46,467 nt of DNA. It comes from Alistipes sp. (GTDB taxonomy: Bacteria; Bacteroidota; Bacteroidia; Bacteroidales; Rikenellaceae). The stretch is taken from assembly GCA_017403125.1 (NCBI GenBank), contig JAFQOR010000004.1, forward strand, positions 1 to 46,467, written 5' to 3'. The notes below the pieces were generated by a model. It was not told where the DNA came from and did not search any database. It saw nothing but the letters and a program-made list of their open reading frames with translations. Within the stretch, counting starts at the first letter, position 1; every line of letters begins with the position of its first letter. A program made the translations under genes and the position numbers. Shown here one piece after another: positions 17,371 through 26,067 of the stretch.

Positions 17371-18273
17371 ATGGCTTGTGAAGATATTGCTCCGCCTGTC
17401 GAGCGACAGCTGCTTTTGGAAGATTTGCGTATGGCGACATTTGTTCAGCGATATGATAGCTGTAACACAAATGTTTATGACTTTTGTGGCGCCCAATGCC
17501 CGCATCTTATGCAGGAGGTGGGGCGTCTGCGTGAGGAGTCATTTAGGGCAGTGGGTGCTGGTAGCGGAAAGTGCGTTGATGTCGAAAAATCCGATATCGA
17601 TGGAAGCTATCGTCAGATGGTTGTGTGGGATGTAGATTCGGAGGCTGTTGTGGGAGGTTATCGCTACGCTGTGGGTCGGCTTACGCGGCCTGATAGGATG
17701 GCCATGTGGAGCTATTTCGACTTCTCGGATAGCTTCTGTCGTGACTATCTGCCCTATACCGTGGAGCTTGGTCGTTCGTTTGTGCAACCTCAATATCAGC
17801 GCCGGCAGAGCCGCGTTAGCATCTATGCGCAGGATATGTTATGGCGAGGTATGGGGGCGATAATATCGGCGTTCGACGGCGTGCGTTATCTGCTTGGCAA
17901 AGTTACGCTCTACCCCTCGTTAGGGGTGAGGGCTCGCAATCTCCTTCTTGGGTATATGTATCATGGATTCACAGCCCATGAGGGGTTGGTTACGGCGCGA
18001 ACGCCATTCGTTGGGGGTATCACGCGACGTCACTATAAGAGGGTCTTTGTTGGTGCGTCGCCCCGCGAGAACTACCGTATTCTGCTCACTCGCATGCGCT
18101 CAATGCGACGTGCCGTGCCGCCGATGATATCCTCATATATGCGTCTTGCCCCCGATTTACATGTTTTCGATACCTGCTTTAATGCCGACTTTGGAGGAGT
18201 TGTCGAGACCGGCATAATGCTGAACATCAACGATATGTATGATGATATGCGTATCAGGTACTTTGGTGACTAA
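17371..18273 (+). CDS. glsB: OlsB-like GNAT N-acyltransferase, probable glycine N-acyltransferase (GlsB-like)
   Basis: A 300-residue protein of the hemolysin-like/OlsB acetyltransferase group. Recognisable are the early region after residue 45 with VGRLREE-type helix, GGYRYAVGRL, and the central VELGRSFVQPQYQ, in which the ELGR(S)FV segment is the conserved core of OlsB-type N-acyltransferases. It directly follows the PlsC-like gene and both precede a strong terminator, so they form a two-gene operon. Homologues in Bacteroides form N-acyl-3-hydroxyacyl glycine (lyso-glycine lipid, commendamide). Which amino acid is used here cannot be read from sequence. Confidence 0.72.
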   Translation: MACEDIAPPVERQLLLEDLRMATFVQRYDSCNTNVYDFCGAQCPHLMQEVGRLREESFRAVGAGSGKCVDVEKSDIDGSYRQMVVWDVDSEAVVGGYRYAVGRLTRPDRMAMWSYFDFSDSFCRDYLPYTVELGRSFVQPQYQRRQSRVSIYAQDMLWRGMGAIISAFDGVRYLLGKVTLYPSLGVRARNLLLGYMYHGFTAHEGLVTARTPFVGGITRRHYKRVFVGASPRENYRILLTRMRSMRRAVPPMISSYMRLAPDLHVFDTCFNADFGGVVETGIMLNINDMYDDMRIRYFGD

Positions 18274-18275
18274 AC

Positions 18276-18313
18276 AGTGGGGGCTAAAACCAGATTTAGT
18301 TTTAGTCCCCACT
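18276..18313. terminator. Bidirectional terminator between glsB-like gene and ROK kinase
   Basis: AGTGGGGGCTAAAAC (18276-18290) pairs with GTTTTAGTCCCCACT (18299-18313), 15 pairs with one G.T wobble and an 8-base loop. It follows the rightward operon by two bases and also lies downstream of the leftward kinase gene, so it can serve both convergent units. Confidence 0.75.
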
Positions 18314-18374
18314 CCCAAAAAGTGTGTCTTTGACTATAATAGCTATAATTTAGTCACTCTTTTCAATCTCTCGA

Positions 18375-19403
18375 TTAGTAGTTCTCGATGACGGCTTCGA
18401 GGTGTTGCTTCCAGATAAGTGCGGCACCACCCAAGATGGCAACATTCTTATCCTGAATACCGCTCATCATAAGCTTAACCTTGCCCTTGAATACGCCTAA
18501 CTGATTCTCCTCCATGTGCTTGTATGTGGGGCGCATGATGTAGTCGCCGGCATTTGCCAAGCCGCCAAAGAGGATGATAGCCTCGGGCGAGGTGATTGAC
18601 GTAAGGTCGGCAAGAGCCAAACCGAGGATCTTTCCCGTGCGCTCAAAAGCCTCCAAAGCGATTGGGTCGCCCTTGGCAGCCGCATCCGAGAGCATCTTTG
18701 CCTCGAACTTGTCGTAGGGTATTGCTCGCAACTCGCTCTCGCAGGTCATCGTTGCCATAAGGTCGAATGCTGTACGCTTGATACCTGTTGCCGATACGTA
18801 TGCCTCCAAGCAACCCTTGCGACCGCAACCACACTGGCGTCCCGTCTCGCGTGATGCCACAGCAATGTGACCAAACTCGCCGGCAAAGCCATCGTGGCCA
18901 TATACCATCTCGCCATTGCATACGATGCCCGAGCCCAGGCCCGTGCCGAGAGTAATCATCGTAAAGTCCTTCATGCCGCGAGCGTTACCAAAGACCATCT
19001 CGCCGATAGCCGCAGCATTGGCATCGTTCGTAATCATAATCTTTGTACCACCAAAGTAGCGCGACATATCCTCCACAAAGTTGAATATGCGAATTGAGTC
19101 GGGACGCGGGTCTGCTGCATCCTCGAACTTCCATAGGTTTGCGGGGGTCTCGATGCGTCCGCTATGGATGTTGGCGTTGGGTGCTCCGATGCCGATACCT
19201 ATAAGCTCGCAATCGGGCTGCGAGGCTATAAGCTCCTTCATCGCCGTAGCAAGAGTCTCGATATAGAGTTTGTAGTCGTCGAAATACTTGAATTTGTCGG
19301 TCGAAATCTTGCCTTCGGCAACAACGTTGCCATCCTCATCGACAAGACCGAAGGCTGTATTGGTACCGCCAATGTCGATACCCATTGCAAATTTTTTCAT
19401 CAT
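18375..19403 (-). CDS. ROK-family glucokinase / sugar kinase
   Basis: A 342-residue ROK-family kinase that probably phosphorylates glucose or another hexose with ATP. The N-terminal phosphate motif is GIDIGGTNTAFGLVD. The ROK zinc-binding signature CGCGRKGCLEAYVS is intact, with the preceding catalytic region GHDGFAGEFGH including the sugar-contacting E and H. The gene is monocistronic: convergent with the acyltransferase operon and divergent from the polyprenyl synthase gene. Two consecutive ATGs (19403, 19400) are possible starts. Glucose specificity is a family-level guess; N-acetylmannosamine or allose kinases share these motifs. Confidence 0.88.
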   Translation of the reverse strand: MMKKFAMGIDIGGTNTAFGLVDEDGNVVAEGKISTDKFKYFDDYKLYIETLATAMKELIASQPDCELIGIGIGAPNANIHSGRIETPANLWKFEDAADPRPDSIRIFNFVEDMSRYFGGTKIMITNDANAAAIGEMVFGNARGMKDFTMITLGTGLGSGIVCNGEMVYGHDGFAGEFGHIAVASRETGRQCGCGRKGCLEAYVSATGIKRTAFDLMATMTCESELRAIPYDKFEAKMLSDAAAKGDPIALEAFERTGKILGLALADLTSITSPEAIILFGGLANAGDYIMRPTYKHMEENQLGVFKGKVKLMMSGIQDKNVAILGGAALIWKQHLEAVIENY

Positions 19404-19432
19404 AGCGTATAAGAGTTTTGTAAATAATTGGT

Positions 19433-19440
19433 CAAAGTTA
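19433..19440 (-). promoter_or_regulatory. -7 box for the ROK kinase gene
   Basis: Minus strand TAACTTTG, full TAnnTTTG match 29 bases before the start codon, with TTTG 21 bases further upstream (19462-19465). Confidence 0.55.
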
Positions 19441-19473
19441 CCAAAATAATTTTAATAAATGCAAAAAAATTAC

Positions 19474-19481
19474 TATTTTTG
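19474..19481 (+). promoter_or_regulatory. -7 box for the polyprenyl synthase operon
   Basis: TATTTTTG is a full TAnnTTTG match about 80 bases before the ATG at 19562. No clear -33 element is seen. It is back to back with the kinase promoter. Confidence 0.45.
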
Positions 19482-19561
19482 AGCCTTGCAAAACAAACCT
19501 TATGGTTTGTTGGCAAAATGTATTTGAAAACAACAAGATTATTACATAACACCACAATATT

Positions 19562-20536
19562 ATGGCTCATACAAACGATGAGATATTGCAAGTGTTCGAG
19601 TCGGCATTAAGCCGCTTGCAGACCCCCGAGGAGCCCGAGTTGCTCTATGCCCCCATCATCTACTCAATGTCGGGTGGAGGCAAGCGTTTGCGCCCTGTGT
19701 TGCTGCTACTTACGGTCGATGCCTTCGGTGGCTCGGTGGATAGGGCTATGCCCGCAGCCATGGCGGTCGAGCTCTTCCACAACTTTACGCTACTGCACGA
19801 CGACATTATGGATAACGCTGCGATGCGTCGTGGCAAACCCTCTGTATATGCCAAGTGGGGTGGCAATGTGGCGATACTGTCGGGTGATGCCATGCTTATT
19901 ACGGCATACAAGTATCTTGCCGATGCCGATGCCGACAAGTTGCCACGTGTCATGCAGCTCTTCAACAACATGGCGTTGGAGGTGTGCGAAGGTCAGCAGT
20001 ATGACATGGACTTCGAGCAGAAGGAGGAGGTCTCGGTCGAGGACTACATTCAGATGATTGAGCGAAAGACTTCGGCTCTGCTCTCGGGTTCGGCACTTAT
20101 CGGTGCTACGTTGGCAGGTGCGTCGGAGGATGACAATCGCAAGATATATCGCTTTGCAACCGAGCTCGGTTTGGCATTCCAGCTTCAGGACGATATGCTC
20201 GATAGCTACGGCGACGAGGCATTGGGCAAGAAGATAGGTGGCGATATTCTCGAAGGCAAGCAGACCTATCTCATGGTGCAGGCGCTAAACCGTGCCAATG
20301 CCGAGGAGCGTGAGGCATTGCGTACGACACACCTGCGAAAGGAGCTTACCGATGCCGAGAAGATAGCTACGGTCAAGGCTCTCTACGACAAACTCGATGT
20401 GAAGCATGCTGCTGAACAGCAGATAGAGTTGCGTTTCGAGCGTGCGCTGTCGGTGCTGGATACCCTCTCGATAGCGGGTGAGCGTACTCTGCATCTTGCC
20501 GAGTTTGCGCGCAACCTCATGGGGCGTAAGAGGTAG
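19562..20536 (+). CDS. Long-chain polyprenyl diphosphate synthase
   Basis: A 324-residue trans-prenyltransferase that condenses isopentenyl diphosphate onto an allylic primer. The first aspartate-rich motif is LLHDDIMDNAAMRRG (DDxxD, near residue 80) and the second is QLQDDMLD (near 217), with GGGKRLRP at the N-terminus for IPP binding. Small-side-chain residues before the first DDxxD suggest a long-chain product. The product may be the side chain of menaquinone, whose head group enzymes MqnB and MqnD are encoded 5 kb downstream; that link is inference. It starts a rightward run, 58 bases before a U32-family gene. Confidence 0.92.
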   Translation: MAHTNDEILQVFESALSRLQTPEEPELLYAPIIYSMSGGGKRLRPVLLLLTVDAFGGSVDRAMPAAMAVELFHNFTLLHDDIMDNAAMRRGKPSVYAKWGGNVAILSGDAMLITAYKYLADADADKLPRVMQLFNNMALEVCEGQQYDMDFEQKEEVSVEDYIQMIERKTSALLSGSALIGATLAGASEDDNRKIYRFATELGLAFQLQDDMLDSYGDEALGKKIGGDILEGKQTYLMVQALNRANAEEREALRTTHLRKELTDAEKIATVKALYDKLDVKHAAEQQIELRFERALSVLDTLSIAGERTLHLAEFARNLMGRKR

Positions 20537-20594
20537 TGCTTGTGTGGTGCTACGAAGTGTGGCAATGCTTACGTAATGCAATAAACGAAGGATT

Positions 20595-21836
20595 ATGATT
20601 CGAAGAAAAGATATAGAGATAATGGCACCCGTAGGCTCCTATGAGTCGTTGAGTGCCGCCATAAATGCAGGTGCCGATTCGGTCTATTTTGGTGTCGAGC
20701 AGCTTAATATGCGTGCTGCCTCGTCGGTGAACTTCACGCTCGACGACCTTGCCGAGATTGTGCGTCGAGCGCACGAGGCGGGAGTGAAGACCTACCTCAC
20801 GGTAAATATCGTCATATATGATGATGAGATGGAGGTTATGCGCCGTATCATCGACCGCGCAAAGAGCGAGGGTGTCGATGCCATCATCGCCACCGACTAC
20901 GCTGCAATACTCTATGCTCGCGAAGTGGGCATGGAGGTGCATATCTCCACGCAGAGCAATATTTCGAATGTTACTGCCGTTCGTTATTTTGCCCAGTGGG
21001 CAGATGTGGTGGTGCTGGCGCGTGAACTCTCGTTGGAGCAGATTGCACATATCTCGCGCACAATCGACGAGGAGAATATATGTGGTCCTGCCGGTGAGCG
21101 TGTAAAGATAGAGATGTTTGCACATGGTGCTATGTGTATGTCGATGTCGGGCAAGTGCTACCTCTCGGAGCACGAGTCGCATAGCTCGGCAAACCGAGGG
21201 GCATGTCGTCAGATATGCCGCCGCAAATACACCATCACCGACAAGGAGACGGGGCATGCTCTCGATATCGATGGGCAGTATGTCCTCTCGCCCAAGGATT
21301 TGTGTACTATCGACTTCTTGGATAAGTTTATCGAGGCGGGTGTCAGGGTGCTTAAAATCGAGGGTCGAGCTCGTGGTGGCGAATATGTGAAGCGTGTTGT
21401 GGAGAGCTACGACCAGGCGTTGCGTCTTATGGAGGAGGGAGCCTACAATGAGGCCACGGTAGCGCCCCTCAAAGAGCGTCTGCGAACAGTCTTCAACCGC
21501 GATTTTTGGGGTGGATACTATGCAGCACGCATGATGGTTGAGCACAGTCAGCACTATGGCTCATCGGCAACGCTGAAGAAGGTCTATATGGGTAAGGTCA
21601 CCAACTACTTCAAGCGTATAGGCGTGGCAGAGGTCTTGGTCGAGGCGTGCGAGGTCGCGGAGGGTGATAACCTGCTCTTCATGGGCGAGAAGACCGGTGT
21701 TGTTGAGCAACGTGCCGAGGGTATTATGCTTGATGAGAAGCCCGCGGCGGGGGCTCGTCAGGGCGACTACATCTCGCTGAAAACCGTGCAGGAGGTGCGA
21801 CGCGGAGATAAGGTTTACAAGGAGGTGGAACGATAG
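20595..21836 (+). CDS. Peptidase U32 family protein (YegQ/TrhP-like)
   Basis: A 413-residue member of family U32. The N-terminus EIMAPVGSYESLSAAINAGAD and the following SVYFGVEQLNMRA are the family opening, and the central conserved segment contains a cysteine cluster (SGKCYLSEH, NRGACRQICRR) typical of the TrhP/RlhA-type proteins involved in RNA hydroxylation with an iron-sulfur or prephenate-dependent route. The C-terminal approximately 80 residues form a small beta domain. Older annotations call these collagenases; RNA modification is now better supported for several members. The exact target here cannot be read from the sequence. Confidence 0.88.
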   Translation: MIRRKDIEIMAPVGSYESLSAAINAGADSVYFGVEQLNMRAASSVNFTLDDLAEIVRRAHEAGVKTYLTVNIVIYDDEMEVMRRIIDRAKSEGVDAIIATDYAAILYAREVGMEVHISTQSNISNVTAVRYFAQWADVVVLARELSLEQIAHISRTIDEENICGPAGERVKIEMFAHGAMCMSMSGKCYLSEHESHSSANRGACRQICRRKYTITDKETGHALDIDGQYVLSPKDLCTIDFLDKFIEAGVRVLKIEGRARGGEYVKRVVESYDQALRLMEEGAYNEATVAPLKERLRTVFNRDFWGGYYAARMMVEHSQHYGSSATLKKVYMGKVTNYFKRIGVAEVLVEACEVAEGDNLLFMGEKTGVVEQRAEGIMLDEKPAAGARQGDYISLKTVQEVRRGDKVYKEVER

Positions 21837-21893
21837 TTCTGCATTTACGAAATAATAACCAACAGATAACAATAACTTAAAACTTCAATAACT

Positions 21894-23288
21894 ATGTTTA
21901 GCAAAGAGACTTACATCGGTCGTCGTGCCGAGCTTGCTCGTCGTGTAGGACGAGGACTTATTCTGCTCCCCGGAAACCCCGAGGTGCCGAATAACTACCC
22001 AAATAATACCTATTACTATCGTCAGGACTCTACGTTCCGCTACTACTTCGGCTTGGACGTTCCGTCGCTCATCGGTCTTATCGATGCCGAGTCGGGTGAG
22101 GCGATGCTCTTTGGTGATGACTTCACTGTCGAGGATATCATCTGGACAGGCCCCATGCCTACGATTGCCGATCAGGCGCGTGAGGTGGGTGTCGAGAAGA
22201 CGTTTGCCCGAAACGATGTGCGCGACGTGCTGAAGCGTGCCATTGAGCAGAATCGTCCGGTGCACTACCTGCCCCCCTATCGTGCGGAGCTTAAAATCGA
22301 GGTTGCCGATATGTTGGGCATACGTCTTGGCATGCTTCATGAGCGCAAGTCTATCGACCTTATGTTTGCCGTAGCCGAGATGCGTGAGCGCAAGTCGGCA
22401 GAGGAGATAGAGGCCCTCGAAAGAGCCTTTAAGATTGGATACCAGATGCACATGACGGCTATGCGTATGTGTCGCCCCGGGGTTGTCGAGCGCGAGATTG
22501 CCGGTCGTGTCGAGGGTGTTGCTAAGTCGTATGGTCAGGGTGTGTCGTTCCCGACTATCGTTACACAGCATGGCGAGATTCTGCACAACCACAACCACGA
22601 TGGCGTGTTGGAGGCAGGTCGTCTGTTGCTCGTTGATGGCGGTGCCGAGTCGGTTGAGGGCTATTGCTCGGACCACACTCGTACCTATCCTGTTAGTGGT
22701 AAGTTCAGCGAGCGTCAGAAGGATATCTACAACATCGTGCTTCGCGCACACAGCGAGGTTAAGGAGATGATCAAGCCCAACACGATGTACACCGATATTC
22801 ACCGTGCGGCATACCTCTCGTTGGCAGATGGCTTGAAGGGTATGGGTCTTATCAAATCTACTCCCGAGCAGGCTGTCGAGGCTGGCGCCATGTACCTATT
22901 CATGCCTCACGGTTTGGGTCACGGCATGGGTATGGATGTTCACGACTTGGAGAACATCGGCGAGCGTTCGTTCGACTTCACTGCCGTTCAGGAGCGTGCT
23001 GCGCAGTCGGCAACGTGTGTTCATCGTGCAACATGGCGCGTTGTCCCCGGCACGGTAATGTCCGACGAGCCCGGTATCTACTTTATACCGGCACTTATCG
23101 ACAAGTTCCGTGGCGAGGGTAAGTTCAAGGATATAGTAAACTACGATGCTCTGGATGCTTATCGCGACTTTGGTGGTATTCGTATCGAGGACGACGTGCT
23201 CGTTACCGAGACCGGTAGCCGTTTCATTGGCGATAAGTTGTTGCCCTTGACTGTCGAGGAGCTCGAAGAGGTTGTAGGCAGAGAGTAA
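21894..23288 (+). CDS. pepP: Xaa-Pro aminopeptidase (M24B, PepP-like)
   Basis: A 464-residue M24B metallopeptidase that removes an N-terminal residue preceding proline. An N-terminal creatinase-type domain precedes the pita-bread catalytic domain. All five dinuclear metal ligands are visible: Asp in LLVDGGAE, Asp in CSDHTRTYP, His in PHGLGHGMG, Glu in SDEPGIYF and Glu in GIRIEDDVLV. Length and motif order match the bacterial PepP type found across Bacteroidetes. It follows the U32 gene by 57 bases and precedes fhs; a 9-bp hairpin separates it from fhs. Confidence 0.94.
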   Translation: MFSKETYIGRRAELARRVGRGLILLPGNPEVPNNYPNNTYYYRQDSTFRYYFGLDVPSLIGLIDAESGEAMLFGDDFTVEDIIWTGPMPTIADQAREVGVEKTFARNDVRDVLKRAIEQNRPVHYLPPYRAELKIEVADMLGIRLGMLHERKSIDLMFAVAEMRERKSAEEIEALERAFKIGYQMHMTAMRMCRPGVVEREIAGRVEGVAKSYGQGVSFPTIVTQHGEILHNHNHDGVLEAGRLLLVDGGAESVEGYCSDHTRTYPVSGKFSERQKDIYNIVLRAHSEVKEMIKPNTMYTDIHRAAYLSLADGLKGMGLIKSTPEQAVEAGAMYLFMPHGLGHGMGMDVHDLENIGERSFDFTAVQERAAQSATCVHRATWRVVPGTVMSDEPGIYFIPALIDKFRGEGKFKDIVNYDALDAYRDFGGIRIEDDVLVTETGSRFIGDKLLPLTVEELEEVVGRE

Positions 23289-23294
23289 AATATC

Positions 23295-23324
23295 GTCGGT
23301 CTCGCCATGGAGGTAGGGACCGAC
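23295..23324 (+). terminator. Hairpin between pepP and fhs (possible weak terminator)
   Basis: GTCGGTCTC (23295-23303) pairs with GGGACCGAC (23316-23324) with one wobble and a 12-base loop, directly after the pepP stop. No U-tract follows, so it may be an attenuator or mRNA-stabilising hairpin rather than a full terminator. Confidence 0.4.
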
Positions 23325-23361
23325 ATAGTGTTAAACCATTAAAAAAAGTATAATTAAACGT

Positions 23362-25032
23362 ATGAAGACAGATATTGAGATTGCTCGTGAAACAGAGCTT
23401 AAAAACATTCGTGAGGTAGCAGCCCAGGTCGGTTTCCCCGACGAGGAGGTGTTTAACTATGGTAAGTACATCGCAAAGATTCCCTACAAACTTATCGACG
23501 ATAAGAAGGTTGCCAAGAGCCACCTTATTCTCGTTACCGCTATCACAGCTACAAAGGCGGGTGTGGGTAAGACTACGGTAAGTATTGGTTTGGGTATGGG
23601 TCTTAATCATATTGGCAAGAAGGCGATAATCGCCTTGCGTGAGCCCTCGTTAGGTCCATGCTTCGGTATGAAGGGTGGCGCTACGGGTGGTGGCTACGCA
23701 CAGGTGTTGCCATCGGAGGATATCAACCTCCACTTTACGGGAGACTTCCACGCCATCACTTCGGCAAACAACCTTATTGCAGCACTTCTTGACAACTATC
23801 TCTACCACAACCGTTCAAAGCAGGTAGGATTGAAGAAGGTGATGTGGCGTCGTGTGCTTGATATGAACGATCGCTCGTTGCGTAACATTGTGTCGGGTCT
23901 TGGTGGTTCGGCAAACGGTATCCCCACCGAAACAGGTTTCGACATCACTCCTGCATCGGAGATTATGGCAATCCTCTGCCTCGCACGCAACGTCGAGGAC
24001 CTCTATGTGCGTATCGGCCGCATCGTTTTGGGCGTACGCTACGACGATACCCCGCTTACGGTCAATGACCTTGGTGTGACGGGAGCTGTTGTGGCTCTGC
24101 TCAAAGATGCTATCAACCCCAACCTTGTGCAGACTACCGAGCACAATCCGGTTATTATCCACGGTGGTCCCTTTGCAAATATCGCTCACGGCTGTAACTC
24201 TGTGCTTGCTACACGCATGGCAATGTCATGGGCAGACTATACCGTTACTGAGGCAGGTTTTGGCGCCGACCTTGGTGCCGAGAAGTTCCTCGATATAAAG
24301 TGTCGTCAGGCCGGCTTGAAGCCCGATCTTACGGTACTCGTAGCCTCGACCCTTGCGTTGAAGATGCATGGTGGCGTGCCCGAGACCGAGATAAGGCTTC
24401 CCAATGCCGAGGGCTTGAAGCAGGGCTTTGCTAACCTCGATCGTCACGTTGCAAACCTCCGCAAGTTTGGCCAGACCGTCTTGGTATGTTTCAACCGTTT
24501 TGCCAGCGATACCGACGAGGAGATTCAGATGGTCATGAAGCATTGCGAGGAGCTTGGTGTACGTTGCGTAATCAACAACGCCTATGCCGAGGGTGGTGCT
24601 GGAGCTGCGGAGTTGGCGCAGGCTGCTGTCGAGCTTATCGAGACTCAGCCATCGGCACCCATCAACTATGCCTACGACTTGGAGGATAGCATCAAGGATA
24701 AGATTACGAAGGTGGCAAAGAATATCTATGGTGCGGGATCGGTTGTCTTTGGACCCAAGGCGCAGAAGGAGATTGCGTTGCTCGAAAAGTGGGGCATGGG
24801 CAATCTTCCTGTATGTATCGCCAAGACACAGTTCTCGTTCAGTGCCGATGCTAAGCGTTATGGTAGTGTCGAGGGCTTCGAGATTAACATCAAGGATATC
24901 GAGCTCAATGCCGGTAGTGGCTTTGTCGTAGCACTTGCCGGTGACATTATGCGTATGCCCGGATTGAGCAAGACTCCGCAGGCGGGAAATATTCACCTCG
25001 CCGCAGATGGTAATGTTGAGGGAATAGTATAA
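23362..25032 (+). CDS. fhs: Formate-tetrahydrofolate ligase
   Basis: A 556-residue cytoplasmic enzyme that makes 10-formyl-THF from formate, THF and ATP, feeding one-carbon metabolism. The ATP-binding loop is [13 protein letters not shown] (near residue 70), followed by the family segments [23 protein letters not shown] and, near the C-terminus, [18 protein letters not shown]. Length equals the family standard of about 556. It is the last gene of the rightward run and is followed immediately by two copies of a palindromic repeat. Confidence 0.97.
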   Translation: MKTDIEIARETELKNIREVAAQVGFPDEEVFNYGKYIAKIPYKLIDDKKVAKSHLILVTAITATKAGVGKTTVSIGLGMGLNHIGKKAIIALREPSLGPCFGMKGGATGGGYAQVLPSEDINLHFTGDFHAITSANNLIAALLDNYLYHNRSKQVGLKKVMWRRVLDMNDRSLRNIVSGLGGSANGIPTETGFDITPASEIMAILCLARNVEDLYVRIGRIVLGVRYDDTPLTVNDLGVTGAVVALLKDAINPNLVQTTEHNPVIIHGGPFANIAHGCNSVLATRMAMSWADYTVTEAGFGADLGAEKFLDIKCRQAGLKPDLTVLVASTLALKMHGGVPETEIRLPNAEGLKQGFANLDRHVANLRKFGQTVLVCFNRFASDTDEEIQMVMKHCEELGVRCVINNAYAEGGAGAAELAQAAVELIETQPSAPINYAYDLEDSIKDKITKVAKNIYGAGSVVFGPKAQKEIALLEKWGMGNLPVCIAKTQFSFSADAKRYGSVEGFEINIKDIELNAGSGFVVALAGDIMRMPGLSKTPQAGNIHLAADGNVEGIV

Positions 25033-25045
25033 TCCCCCATTTTTA

Positions 25046-25166
25046 GAAGCTGTATAGCGAGGCTGCTTTGGCGTTACACATCATCCTCAAAATCCTCACA
25101 TACGCATAGTATGCTGCGGTTTTTCGGATTTCGTGTGCCTAAAATCAGCTCACGCTATACAGCTTC
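25046..25166. repeat. Palindromic intergenic repeat, copy 1 (121 bp)
   Basis: The ends GAAGCTGTATAGCG and CGCTATACAGCTTC are a perfect 14-bp terminal inverted repeat. Nested inside are ACACA/TGTG, AAATCC/GGATTT and a central GCATAGTATGC palindrome, so the whole unit can fold as one long interrupted hairpin. There is no open reading frame. It is nearly identical to copy 2, which begins 131 bp after it. Confidence 0.8.
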
Positions 25167-25176
25167 TTAATACATA

Positions 25177-25297
25177 GAAGCTTGACGGCGAGGCTGCTTT
25201 GGCGTTACACATCATCCTCAAAATCCTCACATACGCACAGTATGCTGCGGTTTTTCGGATTTCGTGTGCCTAAAATCAGCTCACGCTTTGCAGCTTC
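25177..25297. repeat. Palindromic intergenic repeat, copy 2 (121 bp)
   Basis: From the segment AGGCTGCTTTGG through CTCACGCT this copy differs from copy 1 by a single base in the central palindrome (CACAGTATGC for CATAGTATGC). Its terminal arms (GAAGCTTGACGGCG and CGCTTTGCAGCTTC) have diverged and no longer pair perfectly. It ends 26 bases before mqnB. Confidence 0.8.
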
Positions 25298-25323
25298 TAA
25301 ATTTACCGAAACGATAGAGTAGG

Positions 25324-25839
25324 ATGAATATTTATATATTTCCCACCGAGCTTGAAGCCGAGCCCTTTCGTCGATTGTCGCCCGACAGCGTAGTGGTGAT
25401 TTCGGGTGTAGGAATGGCGGCAATGGCGGCAACGATAACCTCGATTGCGCATAGTGGTGGTATCGACGACGATGAGTGTCTGGTGCTGTGTGGTATCGCG
25501 GGGAGCTATGTTGGCGACATCGACGTAGGCGACGTCGTTGAGGTTGTGGAGGAGTGTTGCATGGAGCTCCCGGAGCGTTTTCACAGAGTGTACAGGCAGC
25601 CGTCGCCACTTACGTCGCTACGCAAGGTTGTGTCGAACTCGGTAGATGGATGTTGTTCGAATGGCGCGAATGTCGAGATTGAGAATATGGAGGGTGCAAC
25701 GCTCTTTGCCATAGCAGAGGTCTTGAACTTTCGCTTTGCCGAGGTACGCGCCATATCTAACCGTGTGGGCGACCCGTTCGATAGGTGGAATATAGAGCTG
25801 GCAACGCAGCGATTGGCAGAGGAATTGCTACGTTTATAG
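25324..25839 (+). CDS. mqnB: Futalosine hydrolase (short form)
   Basis: A 171-residue nucleoside-phosphorylase-superfamily protein that removes hypoxanthine from futalosine in the alternative menaquinone pathway. Diagnostic segments are the early VVISGVGM, GIAGSYVGDIDVGDVV, the catalytic ENMEGATLFAIA with purine-binding Glu, and RAISNRVGDPFDRWNI near the C-terminus with the catalytic-type Asp region. It is shorter than many MqnB proteins of about 200-220 residues, though all core motifs remain. It lies 18 bases before a small membrane protein gene and near mqnD, which supports MqnB over other nucleosidases such as MTA/SAH nucleosidase. Confidence 0.88.
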   Translation: MNIYIFPTELEAEPFRRLSPDSVVVISGVGMAAMAATITSIAHSGGIDDDECLVLCGIAGSYVGDIDVGDVVEVVEECCMELPERFHRVYRQPSPLTSLRKVVSNSVDGCCSNGANVEIENMEGATLFAIAEVLNFRFAEVRAISNRVGDPFDRWNIELATQRLAEELLRL

Positions 25840-25857
25840 TCCATAAAGCGATATGCT

Positions 25858-26067
25858 ATGGACGATAAGGGTAAGTTTTGGGGCTACGTTGTTGTGGCCG
25901 CAGTGGTTGTCATAGGGCTAATGCTCTTATGGCACCTCTATATGGATGAGATAATCCGCACTTTGGGGTGGCTGTTGGTCTTTGCCATAGTATTTGGTGC
26001 AGGGGTCGTACTCGGACGTTACAGTCGCCGTTTCAGAAGGAGTAATGATGAGAACAAAGAGCTATAA
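25858..26067 (+). CDS. Small two-helix membrane protein
   Basis: A 69-residue protein with two hydrophobic segments, about residues 8-25 (VVVAAVVVIGLMLLWHL) and 33-52 (LGWLLVFAIVFGAGVVLG), and a basic tail (RYSRRFRRS). The predicted topology leaves both ends in the cytoplasm by the positive-inside rule. The gene sits between mqnB and mqnD and overlaps the mqnD start by 20 bases, so it is co-transcribed. No family is recognised. A role in the menaquinone pathway is suggested only by position. Confidence 0.7.
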   Translation: MDDKGKFWGYVVVAAVVVIGLMLLWHLYMDEIIRTLGWLLVFAIVFGAGVVLGRYSRRFRRSNDENKEL

